A program made the translations under genes and the position numbers. A DNA stretch of 64,000 nt from Larus michahellis (Eukaryota > Chordata > Aves > Charadriiformes > Laridae). Positions 26,164-64,000 of the stretch are shown here, piece after piece (position 1 is the first letter of the stretch; each line of letters opens with the position of its first letter). The stretch spans positions 74,136,727 to 74,200,726 of the forward strand of contig NC_133900.1 in the NCBI RefSeq assembly GCF_964199755.1. The letters are read 5' to 3'. The notes under the pieces were generated by a model. The model saw only the letters and a list, made by a program, of their open reading frames with translations. It was not told where the DNA came from and made no database searches.

Positions 26164-27018
26164 TTACCGTCAGCTTTAACGTGTCCCAGTAACCATTCTG
26201 GGTGCTTGCAAGGGGAGGACTACGGCGAGTGTGGGCGTTTGAGTCGGCAGCAGCAGGCAAGAAGTGGGAGACGATACTGGAAAATTGTGGGAGAGGTTTG
26301 GATAAAATAATCCTCACTCCCCTTCTTTTATACAGAATCGGTAGAGAAGGCGCCTTAAGTTGCCACGCAGGTTTAAAATGTTTCAGGGATGCTCAACCTT
26401 TCCAGCGGCTGAGTTGTGACTTGGGAGCTGCTAAATGACGACTGCTCCCTTTGCTGCCTCTGCCCGTCTTTCTCCACACGCGTGGGTGCTGCTCCGGCGG
26501 TTGGGACTTCGCTTGATGCCCCTTCTGAAAGGCTGCTCCGTTGCTTCAGTGCTGCATGCTTCGCAGCAAAAGGGCTTGCCTTTAAACGTGACCTAGCTAG
26601 AGCTTTAGCAGAGGTACCTCCATCATTAATTGCTGCTTCCAATCAGTATTCCCCAGTGCGCGAGTCATATTTGGTACCGAATAATTTAATAATATTGTTA
26701 CAGGAATTAGTGTAGCTCTGACAAAAAGAATAAATAAAAAGGCCTGTATGGTAAGTAAGCTTGGTTACTTCTTTCCAGACAGATTTTTTTCCCTAATGAT
26801 GAAAACAGAGCCTTGAGAGTCCCGAACCAGTCTGCTGAGGTATCTTTCTCAAATGAGTAAAAATTAGGCCAAGCCTGAACAGCTGCTTCAGTATGTAGGG
26901 TGTTGGTACTGCAGTTTAAGTGGAGACTGCTGCAAAAGGCTGAGGTTTTCTTTATCGGCTACGTTACTGACATGCTTAATGATAACCTTTCAGTAAAACA
27001 TTCACGTAAAAGCGCCCA

Positions 27019-40955
<13,937 letters not shown>

Positions 40956-40962
40956 TGCCCAT

Positions 40963-43900
40963 ATTTGCAGTGTTCCTGTTTGTTTGTTTACAAAACTTAC
41001 AGAATTAAGGACTACCGTATGTGCTTAGACCCATTACTATCTCTCTCTTACTGTGGGATATCTCGAAAATCACTAAGGCTCAATCTGTATCCACCAAAGA
41101 CAGCAGACCTTTTCTGCTGCCCCATTTATTTGCTCCCACTGTCTCCCTTACAATGTCTTATCAATTATGAGGCAATGCAAGGAGTTAAATTGGCTCACTA
41201 AATCAGAAAGGAAAAGAAAGACCTTGTCAGCCAGATCAGTACCAATCTGACTGATGGCACCGTCCTGTGCAAGCTCTGACTAGTGCAATGAAGGGGATGA
41301 GAACATCATCAGGGACAGGAGGTGAAGAACCGTTCCCTTCAGCGATGACATACTTTTTAGATCATTCAAGCCAAATACAAACCCACACTTGCATGACAAG
41401 CTTTTTCTTATTGTGGGGTTTATTAGAGACATGCTACATTAAATTCTTCTAATTAATACTGATTTTTCTGTTGCAGCCGTTAATATAATGTATGCCCAGG
41501 TTTAAAGTGCTAACAAAAGATGTGCCTCACACTTAGGTGTCAAGTGGTTGATAATCCTGAGGAAAAAATACATTGGACACATCATCACAGACATCATATA
41601 TTTAGAGAGAAATCAATCTAATATATCTTGTATAAGCAGCAGAGAGGATACGGTATTAAGTAGGCCGGAAGGCATTAAGGAGGTCTGAACAAGGTAAATA
41701 AATGGTTGACATCCGCTCTGGTCCATTTCTACTCAGTCTGAGACCTACTTTCCCCAACTTGTGTTGGCACAGCAGTTTCAGCCGAGCTGTGGCAGCTATA
41801 GTCCCGGCCCCTTTCCCCCCTGCACTGCTGCTCGTCTCATCTCCGGCCAAGCGAGACGGGACGCTAAACCTGTGGGGAACCGCTCTCCGCTGGGTCGGCT
41901 CCCTGAACCCTCTCACCGTCATGCATCACCGGTGGGTGGGTGGGAGGGCAGCAGCACCAGCGGGCCGGGCTCAGGCTCTCGGGTAGGATGTACGCTCTCT
42001 TTAGGAAGCATGAGAGCCAGGCACACAGAGCATATTCAGCTGCACTGACAGAAAATAAACTTTATATCCCACTCCAATGCGTCCTGAGTTTTCTCTGCCA
42101 CAGAGGTCACAGTACAAAAAGAAGCCTCAGAAAGTTATTTGAAATATTGACATACCCTAGGTCTTGGTATTTTGTCGTTTTATCTTTCACAAGGTATATC
42201 TTTCTCCCACCAGTGTCTTCCACTTCATTTGTTTTTCTCTGATGGCATTTTTGGCTTGTTGATCCCAATGACTTAATCCAGCCTAGAATAAATAGGATGT
42301 CCCTTCTGGTGCTCTGTAAGACCGTTTGCCAATGCCTGTTACAAATGTTTCAGCCAAGTGTGCTCAGAGTATGCATCCTAGCACTCAAAATATTAAGCAC
42401 CCTTACTACACAATGAAAATGAAATTATTTTCTCTATGAAGGTACCTATTTTAGCAAATCTTGCACTAATAAATAAAAGATGGGAGAACGTCAGATGTCA
42501 GAAAGATAAGACCAAAACTAGTTCTTAACTGGAAGAGGAAGAGACCTGCCTCGTATGTGTTTTGGTTAGAGTATTTATCTTGAAAGTCGTGGGGCAATTT
42601 CCCTTAGACTGTTGCATCCTGTGAAGAACCTATCATGTAGGAAGCTGACGAGCCTACATTAATCAGAAGACACTATCAACTGTTTGATAAAAGTTTCCAC
42701 TGACGGCTATGCAAAATGCAGCGATTACAAAAACCCAAGCCAGTTGACACTGACGATTTTCTTTAAAGAAACCAGGCTGAAAAGATAGGGGCAATGCAAT
42801 CCATTTGCTGCATAATTTTCCAGTGTACATTAAACTGTCCCTCATCGGTTTACAACTCTGGTGGCTGGAGTTTGCCTGAACATGCTCTCTGGCATTGTTT
42901 TGCTACAGGGTTGAGATTATTAATGTTCCAGGTGAGAGCAAGCTTGGGATGAAAATCACCTTTCAAAAGTCGGCTGGGAATTATTTCTGGTTTATTACCA
43001 TTGCTTTTTTGTTCCCTCAAAAAAACCCCAAACATTCAAGAGTAAAATAATGTCACGGCGTTAAGGAGTGAGTGTCTCTGAGGCAATATTAATTAGCGCC
43101 TAGGAAGCATATTGCACAACAGTATGGTCTTGCAGGTACTGTCTTCTGAGGCATTAGAAAAAGGGTGGTTTAAAATTACATGCTACTTACCAAACCTTCC
43201 CAAATATCTTGGGAAGGAATAGTGTTTGTCTCCTGACCTAGGCTGTGTTAGGTTTCCATTTCTTTTTAGAATCACTTTTGTGTTTCATAAAGCGTCAACA
43301 CCATGGGTGAAAAAATTCTTGGGTTTCTTTTCCTTCAGACAGTGCCATGAAGTTTAATTGATGTTTATAAAGTATTTAGTGATGTGCAAAAAGGAATATA
43401 ACATTTGAAAGCTTGTCTACTTCTGATTAAACCACCTAGTCTAATTAAATGTACTATTCCTCATTAGACGATTTGCTCTCCTTACAGACCGCTTACCAGA
43501 AATATTTAGAAGCAGCGCTGTGGAGTTTCAATGTGACGTAAGAATGATCTTCTAAGAAGATTTTAAAGATGTGTCTGTTAGCATGAAAGTGAGGGGTTCA
43601 GAAGGATGTTATGGACATGCAATTCTGCCTTGCTTTTCTTTATGAGCTCAGCTATTTGAATAAATGTATAGCATAAGCTCAGGAATCCTTTTTGCCTTCA
43701 GTGAATTTCAGGCTTGCTCTGTTAATGGATGCTTTACATGTCAGACCCTCCCTTTTCTGTGCTAAAAGCAATTAGCAATAAATGAATGTATGTGATGATT
43801 TTTAACACATCCCAAGCATATACGATATCAAGTATTTAGTGTCTTGTCCTGTCCGTAGAGCCACAGAAAAGGTGTTGGTTAAAGGTTTAATTAGAGGGCT

Positions 43901-44596
43901 TCCTGGGACATGTGCCTCATTTGGTGAACGATTTTTTCCAAGGCTAGAACATGTAACCAATTACAGATCACAAAATTTGACCAAGTTCTGCAGGCCCAAA
44001 GGGAAGACTCCGATTAGACTGAGGCCATGGGCCATGCTGAACTGAACTGCTGGGTCCTGAGCAGCACAAACTTTGCACAGTTCCGCAGTTTGCTTCTCCT
44101 TATTCTCCTTATTGGAGCATTTTAAGTGTCAAATCACAGCCTATCAGTCCAGCAGATATTTATCATCCTAAAGATGAGCATTTCCACCTCTTTTTGAAAA
44201 CAAACCTGTCTTCACCCATCTGTTCTCGGCAGCCTCATTGCTTCTGAAGTTCTTGTGTCCATACGTTACTCCTAGAGTTCCACACTTGTGGAATTAACTC
44301 AATAGAAATTAATAAAAGCATAAATTATAGCAGTGTAAACTGTTAATTTCTGTTTGGAAATTTTTCAGGTCAGGTCTGCTGCGAAACATTATCAAGGAAT
44401 GCAGACAAAGAAAGTTCTGCGGAGCTAAGTCCTGCTTTAGTTAAACTGAATTAAGTCAGGAAGTTTCAACCTGACAGATTGGAATTTCAGCATCTCAAGC
44501 AAACACCTATGTATTGATCTATGCATTTTACATCCTCCCTAGTCACTGGTGAGCTTCTCGCACAACACTTTTTCTCCCCCTGATTAAAATCACATT
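40963..44596. other. TXK 5'-flanking and intergenic DNA
   Basis: Should contain the TXK promoter and 5' leader just above 40963, but no TATA box or island was recognised at the start. A modestly GC-rich patch at about 41.72-41.99 kb contains a G-quadruplex motif. No exon is supported. Confidence 0.5.
41934..41948 (+). promoter_or_regulatory. Canonical G-quadruplex motif upstream of TXK
   Basis: GGGTGGGTGGGAGGG: four G3 runs with single-base loops, the most stable quadruplex class. It lies about 1 kb upstream of the TXK start codon, on the strand opposite TXK. A regulatory role is inference only. Confidence 0.5.
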
Positions 44597-45128
44597 GTTT
44601 GTACTGCATCCAATTCTGGAGCCCCTACTACAAGAAAGATATGGACGTGCTGGAACGTGTCCAGAGAAGGGCCATGAGGATGATCAGAGGGCTGGAGCAC
44701 CTCTCCCATGAGGACAGGCTGAGGGAGCTGGGGTTGTTCAGTCTGGAGAAAAGAAGGCTCCGAGGAGACCTTATAGTGGCCCACCAGTATCTTAAGGGGG
44801 CCTACAAGAAACCTGGTGAGGGACTTTTTAGGACGTCGGGTAATGGTAGGACTAGAGGGAATGGATTAAAACTAGAGATGGGTCAATTCAGACTGGAAGT
44901 TAGGGAGAAGTTCTTCACCATGAGGGTGGTGAGACACTGGAACAGGTTGCCCAGAGAGGTGGTGGAAGCCACATCCCTGGAGGTGTTCAAGGCCAGGCTG
45001 GATGGGGCTCTGAGCAACCTGATCTAGTGGGAGGTGTCCCTGCCCGTGGCAGGGGGGGTTGGAACTAGATGATCTTTAAGGTCCCTTCCAACCCTAACAC
45101 CTCTATGATTCTATAATTCTATGATTCA
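44597..45128 (+). mobile_element. CR1 LINE fragment between TXK and TEC
   Basis: The plus strand has an open frame of about 140 codons ending at 45027, covering [40 protein letters not shown] and [11 protein letters not shown]. The 3' UTR ends in tctataattctatgattcat. It is highly similar to the copy in NIPAL1 intron 3 but in the opposite orientation. 5'-truncated. Confidence 0.95.
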
Positions 45129-48100
45129 TAACTCGCTCCAGAAAGGCCCGAAGCTGCTCTGCGATGCCGTTGTAGAAAGACTTGGCCAACCCTGCAAACG
45201 GTGAAAGCTTTGATACGCTGAATGAATAATTTGATTAAACTTGCTCTTCTGCTCGCGGCCGGGGAAGATGTTTACAGCCAGGGCTGCCTCCAGGTGCCAC
45301 AGCAACGCTCGGTGCAGCCCGACAGGAAGCCCGCGTTTCCTGCCTGAAGCTTCTCACGGCCACACACCCCCTCCTCTGACTCGGGCTCTTCCTTCCTTTC
45401 TCTTCTTTTCTATTCATCAGCCAGCAGGCAAACTAAGAAATAATAATACTAATTTTTAAACCCCCGCATTTTAATGCCAAAAAAAACCCAAACAAAAAAA
45501 TTGCTATCTTTTAAAATGCAAATAGGAAATTTAAAATAGTTTCTCAGAATTTACTCATTGTTTTAAATATTTCTTCCTGATTTTAAATCATGAAATCATG
45601 GCTGTCGACTCTAGACTTTGCTGTCTTCCTTCTACAATTGTGCGGAGAATTTAATTTTTCCAATTGCTGATGAAAGCTTGCAACCTTAGACAGAGTTCAG
45701 CTAATTCTACAAATAATTTAACACAGGAACAAGAAAATGTATCCCATTTCACCGTTCTTGTTTTTTCCTTTCTGGAAATGACTATATTAGGAGGAAGACA
45801 CTTGTTTTTAAAACAGTGTCATATTATCTCCCTGGTGACACGTTAACAAACATGAATCCCAACACTAGCGCAGAGCCATGATAGCCTATCAAATTCTGAT
45901 GCCCCAAATCAGACCTTTTCGCATGCACAGTTTTGAAACGAGAAAAGACACCATGGCTAGAGAAGCATGTGGACGAACTGGAAACACTAGGAACCAGGTG
46001 CTGAAGCTAGCCTGACAAATACTCAGCCTAAAAATTTGCAGCTGACATTTTGATAACCAACTTAGGGGCCTGAATACAAATCTATCTGTGGATAACGGAG
46101 CAGATGGGATGCTAGAGGAAGAAGGAAAAGATTGGTCAGCTGTCAGGAGCAGCCGTTTGCTTGAGAAGCTGAAAGATAGTCCCAGGAAAACAGAGAAGCC
46201 TTAGTGAGATGTCCTTTGAGATGGTCCATTGAGATGGTCCATTGCTGCCAAGAAGCAGTCTGATAAAGTCCCACAACACCCAGCAGTACGCTTTGGGTTG
46301 ATAATATTGCCTGTATAGGTGGCCAATTCATACTCCTTTGTGTGTGCAGTCTTCCTCCTATCTTCAGTTAGAACTCACTCTAATTTACAGACTTGGGGAA
46401 GTAGCATCAAAGATAAAAGCAACAAGTTAGAGATTAATTTTTATAGTTTTCATCTTGTCATTTTATTATTTCATACGTTTCTTGGCTTGAATTTCTTTCT
46501 GATTCACTGTTTCTCAAAGCGCTACTAATTTTGAAAGCGCCATAGTCAATGTCCAAGACTTTCACTCTCCTAGCATGTTTTGCAAGAAGTTCTTGCTCTT
46601 GCAGCGTGGCAGCAGGTGAACTGTGTTCAACACTAAAAATTCAGCTTCACCCATCAAACCCAGATCTTTACTGTAACACAGGATACGCCTCCTGATCTGG
46701 TGTGTCTGTCAGTTTTCAACAGTACTAGAAAAATAATACTCTAGTAGAAAGGCACAGTATAGTTTGCCTCTAAAAATACTTTAAAAGACACGTTCTTACA
46801 TGTCCACGCTGAGGCTTTCTGTCTTTCCTGTGAGTTAATTCTGCTCTGTAGGAAAGACAGCTCTAGTTCTACCAAACATTTTATTCACGTCTATGCTGCG
46901 CATGCTTTTAAGGACAGTATGTGGGAATATCTCCCTGTCTATATGCAAAAGTAGAATCCATCTATACGACAGATTCATATCCATGCAGTAATTTTGAAAG
47001 TCAAGACAAGCAGTCTGAAGAGAGATCACTTGAGCAGTGCAAGAGAAAGCTGGTTAGTATTTTTATGGCAATATTTAAATAGCTTATTTGCTAAGTACAG
47101 TGCTGCTGCACAAAACAAACCTGCAAGATCAACATATGCGGCCCGGTTTACTTACAGGTAGAAAGAATCATGTCTGGTTGTCCACTTATATTCAAATGAA
47201 AATGCAAAGCTCTCTTCATCAGTTGTGACAGTAAAACAGCCCTAGCTGAGCTCTTCACTCTGACATGAAACACGGTAAACCACAAATACTGCTTGACCCC
47301 GCCTACTTACCTTTTTTTAATACAAAGAAAAAAAAGACACCCAAAATCGACTAATCTGACATGTTTAAAAGAAAAAAAAGTGACTTCCTAGTATCAAAGA
47401 CACATTTTACAAAAAAAATTATTAAACTGTAATCAGTAGGGCTAAATATTTCTTTTTTAAAAAAGGAAAAAAGTACAGCAAACGTATATCACAACATTTG
47501 GTTCTGTTCAGATACATTTTTGACCCCCAACACTTGAAAAATTCAGTAATAATAAAAAGGGGAAGAAGGATTGCAATTGCTTAAGGATGAGTAAACTCAT
47601 CCAGGAGAAACGACGGTGCAGTATTTCAACCTGTCTTTGAAGACATCAGGAGAGTCAGCAAGACAGCTGCCCCCAGAAGTGTTCTGCTCCTCTCCAAAAT
47701 TAACCATCTAAGGCTACATTCAACTACAAAAATACTTTCATCTAAAAACTAGGTGCCTCACAGTTCCTGGCATCCTAAGTAAGTAACAAGCCCAAGGGCA
47801 GGTATGCAGAAATTATCCTCAGGTATTGGGAAGAGGCAGGCCCAAGGGCTTGGATTCAAAGCACCCACCTCAAGGAGGAAACCACTGCCAAAAGTCAGGA
47901 GTTAGGGTGCATTTTATAATCTAAATTAATAATAAACACATAATTTATAGAAACAGGCATAAGGTTCATTGGAAACTATTAATCTCCTGATTTTCCCTTA
48001 TGCTTCATTTGTGTTTAAAGGGAAACATTACCGCAGTATTCCTCGTAACGTAGTGTCAAAAGTGTTGGCAATACCGTACTTTGCAGGGTCTCCACTGAGA

Positions 48101-49042
48101 ACCTGGGGTGCAAAGGAGCAGTTAGGGAAGGAAAGATGAACTCGGCTAGCCTTAGATCTTCCATGTTCCTTTTCCTACCACAGGTAGAAAACCCCAGGTT
48201 TTCCCCGTTAGCAATACATGCGGTTGGTATGGATTAGGTAGCGGTTTGGACACAACACTTTGAGAGGTTGGTTTCCATTGTCGCGATAATCTTCTGAGAC
48301 TTCATCATTAAGAAAAAGGAAGTAGACATTTAAACCTTTTCTGACAGCCTGTAACTTTTCAATGAAATAGCATGAGAAAAGGAAAGCCTTCCTTCCAAGA
48401 AACAAAAGGCTTTCTCCTTTTGATTACAACGATTTAGACAAAGCAGTGCAAGGATCTAAGCATCTCCAAAACTGATTACAGAAATTACTCAAATGCAGAA
48501 ATGATGGAATGTATTAAAGGTAACTATAGCTAGCTTGATTGGAAATAAACTTCACCATACTCCTTTCTGCCTATTTGGAAAAAAAAATTAAAAAAAGACG
48601 TTTCTGTGCAATCTATTTTCTATTACACATGGCACAAGGGCACAAGTAATGAAAGAAAAAGAAAAGATGTAACAGAGTTACTAAGAAACAGCTACAGCAA
48701 AACTGAAGTGCAAATACTGCTCACATCCACCAGCACAAAGTCAGGTTAATTGAGACAGGCTTCAGCAAGGCTGCGGAGACATTGGCCTCCAGCAGAGGGG
48801 ACAGAGCGTGTCACTTCGAAAGAGTTCAGGCATTTCTGCACTGAACATTTCATCATGGCCAAATTCAGTTAAATATATATTCATACTACTATATATATTT
48901 AGTATCGAGTGTGTATACGCACAGATATCCATAGGCTATCATAACACCATGTTCACATGAACAATCAGTTTTGGCTTATGATGCACTGACAGTAAATTAC
49001 TGGCAACGCATTAGTTGGTTCCAAACAATAGTTAACATTCGG
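45129..49042. other. Intergenic DNA between TXK and TEC
   Basis: No supportable exon. It starts with a moderately GC-rich stretch (45.13-45.42 kb) after the CR1 and then becomes AT-rich. A 13-bp perfect tandem duplication lies at 46216-46241. TEC transcripts may extend into its right part. Confidence 0.5.
46216..46241. repeat. Perfect 13-bp tandem duplication
   Basis: ttgagatggtcca occurs twice, head to tail, in intergenic DNA. Confidence 0.85.
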
Positions 49043-49048
49043 TTTATT
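49043..49048 (-). terminator. TEC: Candidate TEC polyadenylation signal
   Basis: TTTATT on plus is the first AATAAA on the minus strand below the TEC stop codon, giving a 3'-UTR of about 1.0 kb (49043-50054). Other signals may be used. Confidence 0.45.
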
Positions 49049-50054
49049 TACGTACACACGTAGCATGACATTTTCTGTTACGAACAGAAAGGTTAGATCA
49101 CTGTACGTACAGATGACAGACAGAAAGGGGAGCCCTCCTTAAACACACTTGAGAGTGTACTTTCTTTCATTTACAACCCCATGGGTCGAGCTGCGGATGT
49201 AAGTGAAGGTAGGACAAACTTGTACTTGAAAATTTCAAGAAGAAAACACACTTTATATAAATAAATGCATGGAATTTATGTATTTACAATACATACAGCA
49301 TATAAATTATTTTATAATTAATCCAAAACAAGGTACTATGGTACACTGACAGCCCGTCGTGCTGAATCTGGGACTTATTTTTCACAAGTAACATCAAAAC
49401 TAACCGTGGGAGGTCTCTGGTTGACCAAACAGCACGGAATCGCTTGGGGCATATCACGACTCAGGTCTGAAGCAAAGCTTTTTGAGTGTTACACTAAACT
49501 GAAGACTGCTGTTAACAACCTATTATGTGCAAACAAGAGAGACACGTTTTGTGTTCTTGATGTGTCAGGAAACACCCATCAACGAAGAAAAAGAATGTTT
49601 CTGGAGAATCTCTGGAAAGATTTCAATGTCAGTAAATAGCGTTTTATAGATACCTTCAATTTTTAAGCATGCAAATCACTACTAATACTACTGCCTGTGT
49701 AAAGAGAAACTCAGAAACTGTGGACTGTATATACATGAACCCAACCCAGTAAAGGCAAATGAAGCTCTTGGGCTTTGGCCACGTTCTCTCTTCCTCCATA
49801 AAGAGCTCAACTTGCCCGCTCTGCAACGCTGACTTCTCAGAGAAAGTACAGACAGTTACTATTGCTGAAGATACCGTCCTCATTTCCTAACATCACGTAG
49901 AACTCTCCTCCTGTCGAGGCAGATCAGATGTTACAGGCTCCCCATGCCATTTAGCAGCCTCCAGCAGCTTACAGAATCAAGCCTTTAAAAAGAAATGGTG
50001 AAGCCACGTCTCTGGAAAGTGCCTTCTGTACTTGTGCTGCTGCTGGCTTTTTTT

Positions 50055-63582
<13,528 letters not shown>

Positions 63583-63796
63583 CTACAAGAAGAAAAAGAG
63601 CGTATATTGAAAGGTACCAAAAAAACATTAATCTACAAGATGGCTATTTTTAATAACTATTACAATATCTTTGACGTGAGGCATAATCTTCATTTGTCCT
63701 TACTTTAGCATTTCTTCTCTTAAAGACCTTCTTTCAAGTTTACATGGAGGTGATACAATGATAGTAGAGGACATTTTTAGGATAGTACGTGACCTC

Positions 63797-64000
63797 ATAG
63801 CACCTCTCCTATGAGGACAGACTGAGAGAGCTGGGGTTGTTCAGCCTGGAGAGGAGAAGGCTCCAGGGAGACCTTATAGCCCCTTCCTGTACCTAAAGGG
63901 ACTACAGGAGAGATGGGGAGGGACTCTTTATCAGGGAGTGGAGTGATAGGACGAGGGGTAATGGTTTTAAACTGAAGGAGGGGAGATTTAGATTAGATAT
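63797..64000 (+). mobile_element. CR1 LINE fragment cut by the window end
   Basis: Plus strand agcacctctcctatgaggac, then agactgagagagctggggtt, continuing to gttttaaactgaaggagggg at the last bases. It shares its consensus with the copy at 30.4 kb. Antisense to TEC. The 3' end is not in view. Confidence 0.92.

Noticed and set aside
41656-42242. Several short frames in both strands around 41.7-42.2 kb
   Set aside because: They are produced by the GC-richer patch, overlap each other in all frames and show no homology.

Overview
This is a nuclear genomic window from a bird. The interspersed repeats are almost all CR1 LINE fragments in the typical avian form: 5'-truncated, carrying the C-terminal reverse-transcriptase reading frame, and ending in an ATTCTATGATTCT-type tail. 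Genes are split by short GT-AG introns, and the gene order NIPAL1 > < TXK < TEC matches the vertebrate NIPAL1-TXK-TEC block. The species cannot be named from the sequence alone.

Layout. Positions 1-10.3 kb are upstream intergenic DNA with two CR1 fragments and no supportable exon. A CpG island at about 10.34-10.85 kb holds the first coding exon of NIPAL1 (+ strand, six coding exons, 10479-19821, 407 codons), a NIPA-family magnesium transporter. From about 20.6 to 26.2 kb is the gap between two convergent genes. TXK (- strand, 14 coding exons, 40955 down to 27019, 528 codons) is complete: cysteine string, proline-rich motif, SH3, SH2 and tyrosine kinase. About 9.1 kb separates its start codon from the stop codon of TEC (- strand). 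Fourteen TEC coding exons (63582 down to 50055) run from the Zn-binding Btk motif to the C-terminus; the PH-domain exons lie beyond the right edge. The last 200 bp are a CR1 cut by the window end.

Relations. TXK and TEC are adjacent, same-strand Tec-family paralogues. From the end of SH3 to the penultimate coding exon, nine of ten exon lengths and all intron phases are identical, as expected for a tandem duplication. Both kinases keep the catalytic residues, the Thr gatekeeper and the hinge cysteine, so both look functional. All 34 coding exons join in frame with GT-AG borders and no disabling lesion.

Main points for a second look. (1) An upstream ATG in strong context lies 7 nt before the TXK start. 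It opens an overlapping 62-codon frame through exons 1 and 2 that reads the cysteine repeat as poly-leucine, and it stops 7 nt before an internal in-frame ATG (Met64). That arrangement could set the ratio of cysteine-string to short TXK forms. (2) The TXK cysteine string is a pure (TGC)7 microsatellite. (3) A CR1 remnant begins about 24 nt upstream of the TXK exon 4 acceptor, where the branch point should lie, and skipping this 66-nt exon would stay in frame. No bacterial, phage, CRISPR or other exotic system is visible.
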